Assembly (NCBI GenBank): GCA_964554875.1
Contig: CAZKQJ010000024.1
Coordinates: 7,916 to 71,915, forward strand
DNA length: 64,000 bases
Direction of reading: 5' to 3'
Source of the DNA: Marispirochaeta sp964554875
Lineage (GTDB): Bacteria > Spirochaetota > Spirochaetia > JC444 > Marispirochaetaceae
Shown piece after piece: positions 40,830 to 50,077 of this stretch; the stretch's first letter is position 1, and each line of letters starts with the position of its first letter. The notes below the pieces were generated by a model. That model did not search any database. It was not told the origin of the DNA and saw only the letters and a program-made list of their open reading frames with translations. The translations under genes were made by a program, and so were the position numbers.

Positions 40830-42581
40830 GTGAAAGGTTTTTTCAACCGTTTGCTGAGAATCGACGCAACGAATCACAGTTTTACATACGAGGATATTTC
40901 CGACGATATCCTCAAGACCACCCTCGGCGGAAAGGGCCTGGGGACCCATCTGCTGACTGAGGAGAATCCTCCCGGGGTCGATCCCTTTTCTCCGGAAAAC
41001 CGTTTTATAATTTGTGTCGGTCCGATTACCGGTACACGGGTCTGGAGTCAGTCCCGGTATGCCGTGTTTTCCAAAAGTCCTGCCACCGGAGGATTCTGCG
41101 AATCCTACTGCGGAGGAGAACTCGCTCCCAAAATCAAGGGATGCGGGGCGGATGCGATTATCATCCAGGGGAAAAGCAGCTCCCGGGTATACCTCAGCAT
41201 AGACGAGGAGGGGGTAAAATTCCATGACGCCGGAGAGATCGCCGGTGCCGAAAGCTACGACGCCGAACGCTACATCCTCTCAAAGGCCGGCGAAGGTGCC
41301 GGAGCGATGGTTATAGGTCCTGCAGGAGAGAACCTGGCAGCCCAGGCAGCCATAAAATCAGACCTGTGGCGGAGCGCCGGGCGCGGTGGCCTGGGTGCCG
41401 TAATGGGGTCCAAGGGCATAAAGGGAATCTCCTTTTCCGGGACAAAAAAAGCAGAAATAGCTGATCCCGAGAAGCTGACGGCACTGGTTAAGAAGATCGC
41501 AAAAACATGGAAGGACTCTCCGGTTACAAAGAAGTACCAGACCTACGGGACACCCTCCCAGGTGGCAGTGACCAACGGAGCAGGCTGTTTTCCTACCCGC
41601 TACTGGCAGAGCGGAGTTTCAGAGCACTGGCAGAATTTGAGCGCAGACTACATGCACGAGCATTTTGAGGTGTCAAAGCACGGATGCCCGTCCTGCTTTC
41701 TGCAGTGCACCAAACACGCCAAAGTGAAGTCCGGAAGGCACGCCGGGCTTGAAATCGACGGACCCGAGTATGAGACCATTTACGCCCTGGGGGGCCTGAA
41801 CTGCCTCGATTCCCTGGAAGAGGTTGCCTGGCTCAACGACATCTGCGACCGACTGGGGCTGGACACCATGAGCGCGGGGAACCTCTCGGCCCTTGCTGTA
41901 GAGGCCTACAAACGCGGCAAGATCGACTTTGCCATCGATTATAATCAACCAGACCGAATGGCGGAGTTTTTCAGGCTGCTGGCCAATGCCGAAGGGGTTG
42001 GTGCCATCTTCGCCAGGGGAATAAAAAGCGCCGCCGCGGAGCTCGACCTTGAGGATATCGCCGTACACGTAAAGGGCCTCGAACCCGCGGGATTCGATCC
42101 CCGGGTTCTAAAGGGCATGGGACTCTCCTATGCCACGTCTCCCCGGGGTGCCTGCCACCTTCGAGGTACCTTTTATAAAGCTGAACTTACCGGAGAGGTC
42201 GCCCCTGATGAGATCTCCGGCAAAGCCCGCTATCATATCGATTACGAAGACCGGGCGGCCCTCTTCGATTCCATGATTCTCTGCCGATTTTTCCGGGATT
42301 TCTACCTCTGGGACGAACTTTCCGAGATGATCGAGGCCACCACAGGCATGAAGATGAACAAGGAAGAACTGGAACTTCTGGCCAACCGGATTACCCAGCA
42401 GACCAGAGCGTTTAACCGCCGGGAGGGGATAGGCCCTGAACAGGACACCCTGCCGAAGAGACTGCTCAGGGAAGCTACACAAGAAGGGGCCGTACTCACC
42501 GAGGCGGACCTGAAGATCATGATACAGGAATACAACAGCATAAGGAAAGAACGAGATGAAAAAGCACGCGCTATCAGTTGA
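40830..42581 (+). CDS. Tungsten-type aldehyde:ferredoxin oxidoreductase (AOR family)
   Basis: 583 residues, GTG start after CCAGGAG. The N-terminal domain has GGKGLGTHLL and ATGGFCESYCGG. The 4Fe-4S cysteines are Cys286, Cys289 and Cys293 in CPSCFLQC plus a later Cys in MILCRFF. RGACHLRG is another AOR landmark. The enzyme oxidises aldehydes to acids with ferredoxin, using a bis-pterin tungsten (or molybdenum) cofactor, or reduces acids in reverse. Its stop overlaps the fused E1 gene by 26 bases, so the two are tightly linked. Confidence 0.9.
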   Translation: MKGFFNRLLRIDATNHSFTYEDISDDILKTTLGGKGLGTHLLTEENPPGVDPFSPENRFIICVGPITGTRVWSQSRYAVFSKSPATGGFCESYCGGELAPKIKGCGADAIIIQGKSSSRVYLSIDEEGVKFHDAGEIAGAESYDAERYILSKAGEGAGAMVIGPAGENLAAQAAIKSDLWRSAGRGGLGAVMGSKGIKGISFSGTKKAEIADPEKLTALVKKIAKTWKDSPVTKKYQTYGTPSQVAVTNGAGCFPTRYWQSGVSEHWQNLSADYMHEHFEVSKHGCPSCFLQCTKHAKVKSGRHAGLEIDGPEYETIYALGGLNCLDSLEEVAWLNDICDRLGLDTMSAGNLSALAVEAYKRGKIDFAIDYNQPDRMAEFFRLLANAEGVGAIFARGIKSAAAELDLEDIAVHVKGLEPAGFDPRVLKGMGLSYATSPRGACHLRGTFYKAELTGEVAPDEISGKARYHIDYEDRAALFDSMILCRFFRDFYLWDELSEMIEATTGMKMNKEELELLANRITQQTRAFNRREGIGPEQDTLPKRLLREATQEGAVLTEADLKIMIQEYNSIRKERDEKARAIS

Positions 42582-44730
42582 TTTTCACTGGGAAAAATGG
42601 GCCGCCGAGGCGGCAGACCTGAAAGGACTCGGAAAGAAAACCGCAGCCCGGCTGCTTTTTGAGATAGACCTGATTCATCACTTTGAACAGGAACTGCTGC
42701 GCCTCAAGAACGCCGATGCCGTATGGGGACCGGTACACTCCAGCGTTGGCCAGGAGGCCGTCGCGGCAGCCAGCATCGGACCTTTAAAGAAGAGCGACAA
42801 GGTACTGGGAAGCCACCGGGCTCACCACCAGTTTCTGAGCAAGGCCCTGAACTATGTTTTACGCGATGACTGGGACCCAGGCAGCCATGAGTGGCCCCAG
42901 GAGGCCCAGGAGGTGGTGAACCGCAGCTTCGCGGAGATCCTCGGCCTTGCACCCGGGTACTGCGGCGGCCGCGGGGGTTCCATGCACCTCCGCTGGAAAG
43001 AGGCTGGTTTTCTCGGTTCCAACGCCATCGTCGGCGGAGGAATTCCCCTGGCTGTGGGCGCGGCCTATGCGGAGCAGAAGCTCAAAAGCGGAAACGTGGT
43101 GGTCTGCTACTTCGGCGACGGAGCGGCAAACCAGGGCGCCTTTCATGAAGCCCTGAACCTGGCGGGAATCTGGAAGCTGCCTATCATCTTCTTCGTGGAG
43201 AACAACGAGTTCGCAGTGGGAACCCGCAACGATGACGCCTGTGCGGTAAAGGACATTTCCCAGCGGGCCGCCAGTTACAGGATGGACGCTTATATCGTCG
43301 ACGGCCAGGACACACCCGGAATATACCGCCTCATGGAGAAGGTTTCCGGGGATATCAGAAAGGGCGGACGTCCGGCCATTGTGGAAGCAAAGTGCTGGCG
43401 CCACTATCACCATGCCGGGGATGTTCCGGGAAGTTCCTACGGTTACCGTGACAAGGAAGAAGAGGCTCGCCGCCTTGCCCTGGATCCCCGCACCCGTTTC
43501 CCCGAATCACTGCTTGAGCAGAAACTCCTCAGTAAAAAGGAGATAAGCGCGATTGACGCCGCGGCAAAGGCGGCGGTTGAAACCGCCCTGGACTTCTGTG
43601 TCGAAGGCGATGATAAAACTCTCATAAAGGAGGCCCTGTGGCCGGACCCTGCCACCGCCGGCGAAGGGATGCGCTCCGACGGCAGCGAACTTGAGGGACT
43701 GCCCTATATCGACGACGACTACAGCGGCCCCAGGAAAAAGGCCAGATACGCGGAGGCCATCTCGCTGGTGACCGGCCGCTGGATGGAGAAGGACTCAAAG
43801 GTCTACGAGTTCGGCGAGGAGATCGCCAACTTCGGCGGCGGCGCCTACGGAGCGACCAAGGGACTTCCCGATCGCTTCCCGGAACAGGTGGTAAATACCC
43901 CGATTTCCGAGGCAGGTTTTACGGGACTGGCCTGCGGGGCCGCCATGAACGGACTTAATACGATTATCGAGATCATGTTCCCCGATTTTGCCCTGGTCGC
44001 GGGCGACCAGCTCTTCAACCAGATAGCAAAGGCCCGGCACATGTACGGCGGAAAAACCGATCTGCCCCTGGTGGCCCGCACCAGGATCGCAACCGGTGTC
44101 GGCTACGGAGGCCAGCACTCCATGGATCCGGTGGCCCTTTTTGCCCTCTTTTCCGGCTGGAGAATTGTAGCCCCGGGTAACGCCTTCGATTATATTGGCC
44201 TGTTCAACACCGCTATGCACTCCAAAGACCCGGTAGTATTCCTCGAACACCATTCCCTGTACACAAAAAGCTTCGAGATCCCCGAAAATGATCTGGATTA
44301 CTGCATTCCGTTTGGAAAAGCGAAGATCATCGAGCCCGGCAATGACATTACGGTACTCGTTTACGGCTCCATGGGAGAGCGCTGCAGGAAAATCGCGGAA
44401 AAACTCGCTGAACAGGGGGTTTCTGCGGAGATTATAGACCTCAGGTCTCTTGATCTACCATCCATAGATTATGATACAATCGGCAGGTCGCTGCAGAAAA
44501 CCGGAGTTCTGGCAGTTGTGGAAGAAGCCGCGGGTGCCCAGACCATCGGGCCGAGAATCGCGGAACAGGTTATGCTCCGCTTCTTCGACTACCTCGACGC
44601 CCCGGTGGGCTGCATCTCTTCCCTGAATGTGCCCAACTCCGTATCCCGCAGGCTGGAAGCTGCAGCTATGATAAGCGACGAAGAAATCGAGGAAAAACTT
44701 AAAGCTATGGCAAAAAGAGCATGGAGATGA
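42556..44730 (+). CDS. Fused alpha-beta E1 component of a 2-oxoacid (or acetoin) dehydrogenase type
   Basis: 724 residues joining both E1 halves. The alpha part has YFGDGAANQGAFHEALN near residue 185, the TPP motif, and VENNEFAVGTR. The beta part starts near residue 390 and has TPISEAGFTGLACGAAMNG, whose Glu activates TPP, and GGQHSMDP. Standard E1 enzymes need lipoyl E2 and E3, but no such gene occurs in the window. The overlap with the aldehyde oxidoreductase gene raises the idea that it makes an aldehyde by decarboxylation, which is then oxidised. This is inference. Confidence 0.85.
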   Translation: MKKHALSVDFHWEKWAAEAADLKGLGKKTAARLLFEIDLIHHFEQELLRLKNADAVWGPVHSSVGQEAVAAASIGPLKKSDKVLGSHRAHHQFLSKALNYVLRDDWDPGSHEWPQEAQEVVNRSFAEILGLAPGYCGGRGGSMHLRWKEAGFLGSNAIVGGGIPLAVGAAYAEQKLKSGNVVVCYFGDGAANQGAFHEALNLAGIWKLPIIFFVENNEFAVGTRNDDACAVKDISQRAASYRMDAYIVDGQDTPGIYRLMEKVSGDIRKGGRPAIVEAKCWRHYHHAGDVPGSSYGYRDKEEEARRLALDPRTRFPESLLEQKLLSKKEISAIDAAAKAAVETALDFCVEGDDKTLIKEALWPDPATAGEGMRSDGSELEGLPYIDDDYSGPRKKARYAEAISLVTGRWMEKDSKVYEFGEEIANFGGGAYGATKGLPDRFPEQVVNTPISEAGFTGLACGAAMNGLNTIIEIMFPDFALVAGDQLFNQIAKARHMYGGKTDLPLVARTRIATGVGYGGQHSMDPVALFALFSGWRIVAPGNAFDYIGLFNTAMHSKDPVVFLEHHSLYTKSFEIPENDLDYCIPFGKAKIIEPGNDITVLVYGSMGERCRKIAEKLAEQGVSAEIIDLRSLDLPSIDYDTIGRSLQKTGVLAVVEEAAGAQTIGPRIAEQVMLRFFDYLDAPVGCISSLNVPNSVSRRLEAAAMISDEEIEEKLKAMAKRAWR

Positions 44731-45377
44731 AAGAGAAAACAGCCCTCAGTTCGCATGATATCTATACAACCCTGTTCGACCGGATAATCCACAACCAGTA
44801 CCCCCCGGAGAATTTTCTGAGGGAAGACAGCCTCGCGAAGGAGTTCGGGACCTCCCGGACTCCCATTCGCAACGTTCTCAAAAGACTGGAACAGGATCAG
44901 CTGATTCAGATTATACCGAACCGGGGGGCAAAGACCTTTCCCTTTACCGCCGACGATCTGGAGGATATCTTCGAGATTCGCCGGTCCCTTGAGGCCCTGG
45001 CCCTGGAATTTGCAATCCCGGCCCTGAGCATCCAGCGGCTGATTGAGATCCGCAAGGAGATTCAGGAGATCAGTAACACCAAGGACTTCATGCGTCACGC
45101 GGAAGTCGACGCCGAACTGCATACCTATCTTATTGAGTCCTGCGGCCGGCGCCGGCTTATCAACATGGTCAACCAGCTCTACCACCTGATCCAAACCTTC
45201 CGGGAACTCGGGTTCCGGGACAACGAGGTGCGCACCACAACCTGCGAAGAACACCTGAAGCTGATCGATGCCATCTGCGTACGTGACACAAAACTCGCCA
45301 TCGATGTTTTGAAGACCCACATACAGAATTCGAAGGTGCGCATCATGCAGAAGGTTGTCCGCGGACAGGTGCAGTAA
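44721..45377 (+). CDS. GntR regulator, FadR/FCD subfamily (paralogue 2)
   Basis: 218 residues from ATG 44721; ATG 44727 forms an ATGA overlap with the E1 stop and is an equally good start. Winged helix-turn-helix LAKEFGTSRTPIRNVLKRL, then an FCD domain with AEVDAELHTYL and CEEHLKLIDAI. It is roughly half identical by eye to the regulator at 28.9 kb. Being inside the operon, it probably autoregulates through the GTATAC site upstream of the AOR gene. Confidence 0.9.
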   Translation: MEMKEKTALSSHDIYTTLFDRIIHNQYPPENFLREDSLAKEFGTSRTPIRNVLKRLEQDQLIQIIPNRGAKTFPFTADDLEDIFEIRRSLEALALEFAIPALSIQRLIEIRKEIQEISNTKDFMRHAEVDAELHTYLIESCGRRRLINMVNQLYHLIQTFRELGFRDNEVRTTTCEEHLKLIDAICVRDTKLAIDVLKTHIQNSKVRIMQKVVRGQVQ

Positions 45378-45388
45378 GGAAAGAGTCA

Positions 45389-46249
45389 ATGACAGAATGG
45401 AACCCCGAAGTCCTGGCCGGACTCCTTGGCGAGTGCGGCCGTATTGCCCTTGATTTCTATGAAGACCCCGGTATCTCGATAAAGGACGACCAGAGCCTTG
45501 TAACCAAAGCCGATCACGCTGTTGAAGGTTTTCTGGAGAAGAGCTTTCACAAGCCGGCAAAAGGCTCCTATTTGATTGGAGAAGAGACCGTCGCCACCCG
45601 CTCGGCTTCGTACATTGAGGAGGCCTTCCGGCATACGGCCTGGATCGTTGATCCCATCGACGGGACGGTCCCTTACGCCCATCACCTGGCCCACTGGGGT
45701 ATCTCCATCGGTTTTATGCAGCAGGGACGCCTTGCCGAGGGGGCGGTTTACCTGCCGGTAACCCGGGAATACTACATAAGCAGCCGGGGAGAAATCCTTT
45801 ACGCCCGCCCTGCACCGGGAGAACAGCCTGTACTCTCACCTCTCCGGATTGAACATTCCGCCCCGGGGGGAAAATCCATTGTCGGGATATCCCAGGATGT
45901 CGTCCGGGGCAAACTTGGGAAGCTCTCGAACCCGGTCCAGACCCTGGGCTGCGTGGTCGTTCCTTTTGCCTATATGCTGCAGGGGCGATTCATGGCCTAT
46001 GTGGGTCATATGAAACTCTGGGACCTGGCAGGATCGCTGCCTTTGCTGAAGAACGCGGGGTTTATTGTCCGGAGCGCCGACGGCAGGGATATCGATCCGC
46101 AGATTTCCGCCGGGCAGTTCGTACTGGACCCGGAGCATGAACGCTTCTGTTATCTCCGGAGCAACCTGATCGCGGCCCCCACGGAGGAGATCTATAAGCA
46201 GGTACGCTCCCAGGTCAATCTTCCGGAACTAATGATTCCCGGCCCCTGA
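45389..46249 (+). CDS. Inositol-monophosphatase-family phosphatase
   Basis: 286 residues. Metal sites are GEETV near residue 64, WIVDPIDGT near 85 and WDLAGSLPLL near 210, the full Mg2+-dependent IMPase set. The family acts on inositol phosphates, fructose-1,6-bisphosphate, PAP and other sugar phosphates. It is the last gene of the AOR-E1-GntR operon, 11 bases after the regulator, so it likely removes phosphate from an intermediate of that pathway. The substrate is unknown. A G/C stem (46237-46260) without a T run overlaps its 3' end. Confidence 0.87.
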   Translation: MTEWNPEVLAGLLGECGRIALDFYEDPGISIKDDQSLVTKADHAVEGFLEKSFHKPAKGSYLIGEETVATRSASYIEEAFRHTAWIVDPIDGTVPYAHHLAHWGISIGFMQQGRLAEGAVYLPVTREYYISSRGEILYARPAPGEQPVLSPLRIEHSAPGGKSIVGISQDVVRGKLGKLSNPVQTLGCVVVPFAYMLQGRFMAYVGHMKLWDLAGSLPLLKNAGFIVRSADGRDIDPQISAGQFVLDPEHERFCYLRSNLIAAPTEEIYKQVRSQVNLPELMIPGP

Positions 46250-46279
46250 AGGAGCCGGGAGAAACCTCGTCCATCAGGT

Positions 46280-47224
46280 TTATTTCCTGCTTTTAACTAC
46301 TTTTATAATGTCTTTTACCATCTCGTCGGGGGTATAGGTGGGGGTCCATCCCAACTCGTCGGATATGCGTTCGGTGCTGATGTTCCACTCTTTATAGCCT
46401 TCCACCACCGCCATGATTACGGGATCCGGCTTGAAGCTGTATTTTGCCTCCGGAATGATCTCTTTGACCGTCTTTATCATCTCCGAAACTACCACCCGGC
46501 CGGAGGCGACATTGTAGATTCTGCTGGGAGCTTTATCGGCAAAGGCGATCTGAAAAAGAGCGTCCGCCGCGTCTTTCAGATAGACGACCGGGTACGCGGT
46601 ATCCTCGCTAACCTCAACCTCGTAGGCCTGACCCAGGGCGGGCTTTTCTGCGATGTGAGAGGTAAACAGACTCGCCGACCCTGCCGCCTGACGGAAGGGG
46701 CCGGTAACCGCGGCAAAGCGGGCCGCCCGGAAGTCAAGTCCGTGACGACGTTCATACAGCAGCCCCATGTGTTCCCCCATGAGCTTGGTAAAGCCGTACC
46801 AGCCGTCGGGCTCCGCGGGCATATCCTCTTTAATCGGCTGGGGCAGTCCCCGGCCGTACACACCGATGGTACTGGCAAAAACAGTCCGGCGATTACCGTT
46901 TCTGACGGCCGCATCAAGAACATAGTTAAGGCCGTTGATGTTCACCGCGATAGCCATATTCGGGTCCCTGTCGCATCCAGCGGTCAGGATTCCCGCCAGG
47001 TGAATAATGGGGTCCTCGGTTCCGCTTTTCGTTACCAGGTAATTAACAATCGAACGATCCCGGATGTCACCCTGGATAAACTCGACCTTTCCTTTCCATT
47101 TTTCCAGTAATTCCGGTTTTGGGTCCGCAAAGTCAAAGGCCAGTACCTCTTTACCGCTTGCAAGTACACGATCAATAATCTCGGGACCCAGAAAACCGCC
47201 GGCCCCGGTTACCAATACAGCCAT
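46280..47224 (-). CDS. NAD-dependent epimerase/dehydratase (extended SDR)
   Basis: About 314 residues from ATG 47224, preceded by GGAGG. VLVTGAGGFLGPEII is the Rossmann motif, FASTIGVYGRG has the Ser, and WYGFTKLMGE the Tyr-x3-Lys. VYLKDAADALFQIA and YNVASGRVV are typical of UDP-glucose-4-epimerase-like and uronate dehydrogenase-like enzymes. It is divergent from the third GntR gene and its transketolase pair. It may be an aldonate or uronate epimerase or dehydrogenase (DenD-like); this is inference. Confidence 0.85.
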   Translation of the reverse strand: MAVLVTGAGGFLGPEIIDRVLASGKEVLAFDFADPKPELLEKWKGKVEFIQGDIRDRSIVNYLVTKSGTEDPIIHLAGILTAGCDRDPNMAIAVNINGLNYVLDAAVRNGNRRTVFASTIGVYGRGLPQPIKEDMPAEPDGWYGFTKLMGEHMGLLYERRHGLDFRAARFAAVTGPFRQAAGSASLFTSHIAEKPALGQAYEVEVSEDTAYPVVYLKDAADALFQIAFADKAPSRIYNVASGRVVVSEMIKTVKEIIPEAKYSFKPDPVIMAVVEGYKEWNISTERISDELGWTPTYTPDEMVKDIIKVVKSRK

Positions 47225-47243
47225 GTAAACCTCCACATAAATA

Positions 47244-47300
47244 TTGACAGATTTGTATGTACTAGATATTATACTGATATATCTATCGTACGCAATAGAT
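47244..47300 (+). promoter_or_regulatory. Promoter and operators of the GntR-transketolase unit
   Basis: TTGACA (47244-47249), 17 bases and TATTAT (47267-47272) are near consensus. TTGTATGTAC (47253-47262) lies in the spacer, and ATCTATCGTACGCAATAGAT (47281-47300), with ATCTAT/ATAGAT ends, covers the start region. These are candidate sites for the GntR protein encoded next, and may also influence the divergent epimerase. Confidence 0.7.
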
Positions 47301-47325
47301 AAGCCAGGAATATATAAGGAAGCCC

Positions 47326-48000
47326 GTGATTAATACTGCAGGACAGAACGGAGCGGTTGACATCAGTAAAAAAGCCGTTCTTCAGGATTACATCTACACA
47401 TCCATCAAGGAACGCATTATTAACGGGGAGATCCCTCCCGGCGGAATTATCATCGAGAACAGCTTTACCGAGGAGTTCGGAACCTCCCGCACCCCCATCC
47501 GGGAAGCCCTTTTACGACTGCAGCGGGACCGTCTTGTGGTTATCTATCCCCGACAGGGAACCTTTGCAACCCAGATTTCAATCAAGGATGTCTACGAGAT
47601 CTTTGATATACGTCTCCTCATAGAGCCCGCCGTTGCCCGGCAGATATGTCCCACAGTAGATCTGGAAAAAATGGAGAACTTCAGGGAGCAGTTCGGCGAC
47701 AAAAACCTTGCCCAGATATCCTATAAGAAGTGGTTTTATCTGGACCGAAGCTTTCATGATTTTCTGATTGAGTCCTCCGGCAACGAGACTCTGGTAAGGA
47801 CCTACCAGGACATAATGGACCAGCACCTTCGGGTGAGGATTCTGGCAGGCAAGAGCCCCAGCCGGGCGGATAAAACAAACGATGAGCATATTCGAATCAT
47901 CAACGCTTTTGTCCGCCGGGACGCCGAAGCGGTGGAACAGTACATGCGTGAGCATATAATCGCGTCCAGAGAGGCCGCGGTTACCTTAGATAGATTTTAG
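47326..48000 (+). CDS. GntR regulator, FadR/FCD subfamily (third copy)
   Basis: 224 residues, GTG start after AAGGAAG. The helix-turn-helix is FTEEFGTSRTPIREALLRL, and the FCD domain includes LDRSFHDFLIESSGNETLV and DEHIRIINAF. It differs clearly from the other two FadR-type regulators in the window. Placed directly upstream of a split transketolase, 27 bases from it, it likely regulates that unit and the divergent epimerase. Confidence 0.9.
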   Translation: MINTAGQNGAVDISKKAVLQDYIYTSIKERIINGEIPPGGIIIENSFTEEFGTSRTPIREALLRLQRDRLVVIYPRQGTFATQISIKDVYEIFDIRLLIEPAVARQICPTVDLEKMENFREQFGDKNLAQISYKKWFYLDRSFHDFLIESSGNETLVRTYQDIMDQHLRVRILAGKSPSRADKTNDEHIRIINAFVRRDAEAVEQYMREHIIASREAAVTLDRF

Positions 48001-48027
48001 CATTTGTATATCAACGGAGGTACAGGA

Positions 48028-48885
48028 ATGCAGACAACTACCGGCAGGTCGACGGAACTCGCCCGGCTTGCTCAACAGTTTCGCCTGGAAGTGCTTGATG
48101 TTTTGCACAAGAAGGGCACGGGACACTGGGGAGGAGCCTCTTCGGTGGCCGACCTTTTGACCCATCTTTATTTTGAACGGATGAATATCCGTCCTGAAGA
48201 TCCCAAATGGGAGGAACGGGACCGGCTGGTTTTGAGCAAAGGCCACGCATCGGCCATGCTCTATACCGTCCTCGCCCATCGCGGCTATTTTCCCGTGGAA
48301 GAGATCCAGACCTTCAGGGACCTGAACAGCCGTCTGCAGGGACACCCCTGCATGAATAAAACCGCGGGCGTGGAAATGTCCACCGGAGCGCTGGGACACG
48401 GGATTTCCGTAGGTCTGGGCATGGCCCTGGCATCGCAGCTCTCGGGCAAGAACTTCTGGAGCTACGTCATTACCGGCGAAGGCTGTCTTGACGAAGGTCA
48501 GAGCTGGGAAGGAATTATGGCGGCTGCCAAGTTCAAACCGAAAAAGCTCGCCCTTCTGGTCGACTACAACAAGGTTCAGCTCGACGGAGCCAGTTCCGAA
48601 ATCATGCCCCTGGACCCGCTGGATGATAAATTCCGGGCCTTCGGCTGGCGCGTAGCTCCCAAAATCTACGACGGCCACAACCACGATGAAATCGCCGAAG
48701 CCTTTACATGGCTCGATTCCGAAGAGGCGGGACCTTCCGTCATGATCTTCCGGACCCACAAAGGCAAGGGAGTCTCCTTCATGGAAGACAACCACAAGTG
48801 GCACGGAGCCCCCGTTGACGACGAAACCTATTCCAAGGCCAGACCTGAACTGGAAGCCGGTCTTGCGAAACTGGAGGCAAAATAA
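48028..48885 (+). CDS. Transketolase, N-terminal subunit, set 2 (GEG in the TPP motif)
   Basis: 285 residues from ATG 48028, preceded by GGAGG. GTGHWGGASS and ALGHGISVGLGMA are conserved. The TPP/Mg2+ motif reads TGEGCLDEGQSWEG, so Glu (GAA) replaces the usual Asp of GDG; DYNKVQLDG follows normally. Glu could still bind Mg2+, but the swap is rare in transketolases. It pairs with the C-terminal subunit by a one-base TAATG overlap. The different motif suggests a different donor or reaction from set 1. Confidence 0.88.
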   Translation: MQTTTGRSTELARLAQQFRLEVLDVLHKKGTGHWGGASSVADLLTHLYFERMNIRPEDPKWEERDRLVLSKGHASAMLYTVLAHRGYFPVEEIQTFRDLNSRLQGHPCMNKTAGVEMSTGALGHGISVGLGMALASQLSGKNFWSYVITGEGCLDEGQSWEGIMAAAKFKPKKLALLVDYNKVQLDGASSEIMPLDPLDDKFRAFGWRVAPKIYDGHNHDEIAEAFTWLDSEEAGPSVMIFRTHKGKGVSFMEDNHKWHGAPVDDETYSKARPELEAGLAKLEAK

Positions 48886-49841
48886 TGGCAACTGCAAAGG
48901 TATTAGACAAACAGGTCTCCATGAGAGACGCCTTCGGCGAAGCTCTTGTAGAGATTGGAAAAACCAGACCTGAACTCGTTGTTCTCGATGCCGACGTCTC
49001 TTCATCCACCAAGACCGGACTCTTCGGCGCGGCCTATCCGGACCGCTTTTTCAACGTCGGCGTCGCCGAAGCAAACATGACCGATGTGGCGGCTGGACTG
49101 GCGACCTGCGGTTACCGCCCCGTAATCAGCACCTTCGCCCTCTTCCTGGCCCTCAAGTGTACCGACCAGATCCGGAACGTTATCTGCTACAACAACCTGC
49201 CGGTTGTAATCGTGGCGGGATACGGCGGACTCTCCGACTCCTTTGACGGAGCGAGCCACCAGGCCCTGACGGATATCGCGATAATGCGGGCCCTGCCCAA
49301 CATGCGTGTTGTTGTAGCCGCCGACGGCAAGGAAGCGGAGGAGGCCCTCAAGGAAGCCCTTGAACATGACGGCCCCACCTACCTTCGCATAAGCAGAAAC
49401 CCCGCTCCCCTCCTGGAGATCGACGAGCCCTTCAAAACCGGCAAAGGCCGTATCCTGCGGGAAGGAAAGGACTGCACCATCGCGACTGCTGGTGTGCCCG
49501 TCCCCATGGCTCTTGAAGCCGCGGAAAAACTCGCCGCAGAAGGAATCTCCGCAGAGGTCCTGGAGCTGCATACGATCAAGCCCGTGGATGCGGAGCTGCT
49601 CAAAAAGAGCGTCGGCAAAACCGGCGCCGTGGTAAGCGCGGAGGAGCACAATATCTACGGCGGTATCGGCGGAGCTGTGGCGGAAGCCCTTTCGAAAAAT
49701 ACTCCCGCTCCCATGGAATACGTGGGGGTGGCGGATACTTTTACAGAATCCGGTCCCTATGATACCCTGCTGAGCAAGTACGGTATCTCCGTGGAGGCCA
49801 TAACCGAAGCTGTAAAGAAAGCGGTAAAACGCAAAGCCTGA
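48885..49841 (+). CDS. Transketolase, C-terminal subunit, set 2
   Basis: 318 residues. LDADVSSSTKTGLFG at the N-terminus, then FFNVGVAEANMTDVAAGLA with the catalytic Glu, and SDSFDGASHQALTDIA. EEHNIYGGIGGAVAEAL is near the C-terminus. It resembles both transketolase C-halves and DXPS-like enzymes. It works with the N-subunit encoded upstream. The operon ends at a terminator about 105 bases downstream. Confidence 0.9.
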   Translation: MATAKVLDKQVSMRDAFGEALVEIGKTRPELVVLDADVSSSTKTGLFGAAYPDRFFNVGVAEANMTDVAAGLATCGYRPVISTFALFLALKCTDQIRNVICYNNLPVVIVAGYGGLSDSFDGASHQALTDIAIMRALPNMRVVVAADGKEAEEALKEALEHDGPTYLRISRNPAPLLEIDEPFKTGKGRILREGKDCTIATAGVPVPMALEAAEKLAAEGISAEVLELHTIKPVDAELLKKSVGKTGAVVSAEEHNIYGGIGGAVAEALSKNTPAPMEYVGVADTFTESGPYDTLLSKYGISVEAITEAVKKAVKRKA

Positions 49842-49946
49842 AAAGTATATATAGTTAACAGCGCCGACGGCACAGACGCGCGGGAGCCGCTTTTCACGCC
49901 CGTCAGACATCTCCCGTGGCCGTGCGGCAGAAGATATTCTGATCAT

Positions 49947-49984
49947 AAACCCCTCAGGCAGGCAGACTGCTGAGGGGTTTATTC
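49947..49984 (+). terminator. Terminator after transketolase set 2
   Basis: AAACCCCTCA (49947-49956) pairs with TGAGGGGTTT (49971-49980), followed by ATTC. The remaining intergenic sequence to 50077 has no clear gene. A TTGACA at 50023 lacks a matching -10. Confidence 0.8.
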
Positions 49985-50077
49985 GTCTTGATGTTAATAT
50001 AAGCGTTATGATAAACTTTTTCTTGACAAATACAGCGGTTGCCCCTGGGGCAGCCACCCAACTTTCAGGAGCAGTAG

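Noticed and set aside
46237..46260. TCCCGGC/GCCGGGA stem between the convergent IMPase and epimerase genes
   Set aside because: No T run on either side; only a weak candidate for a terminator.
50023..50028. TTGACA upstream of asd
   Set aside because: No acceptable -10 at 15-19 bases; the true asd promoter was not identified.
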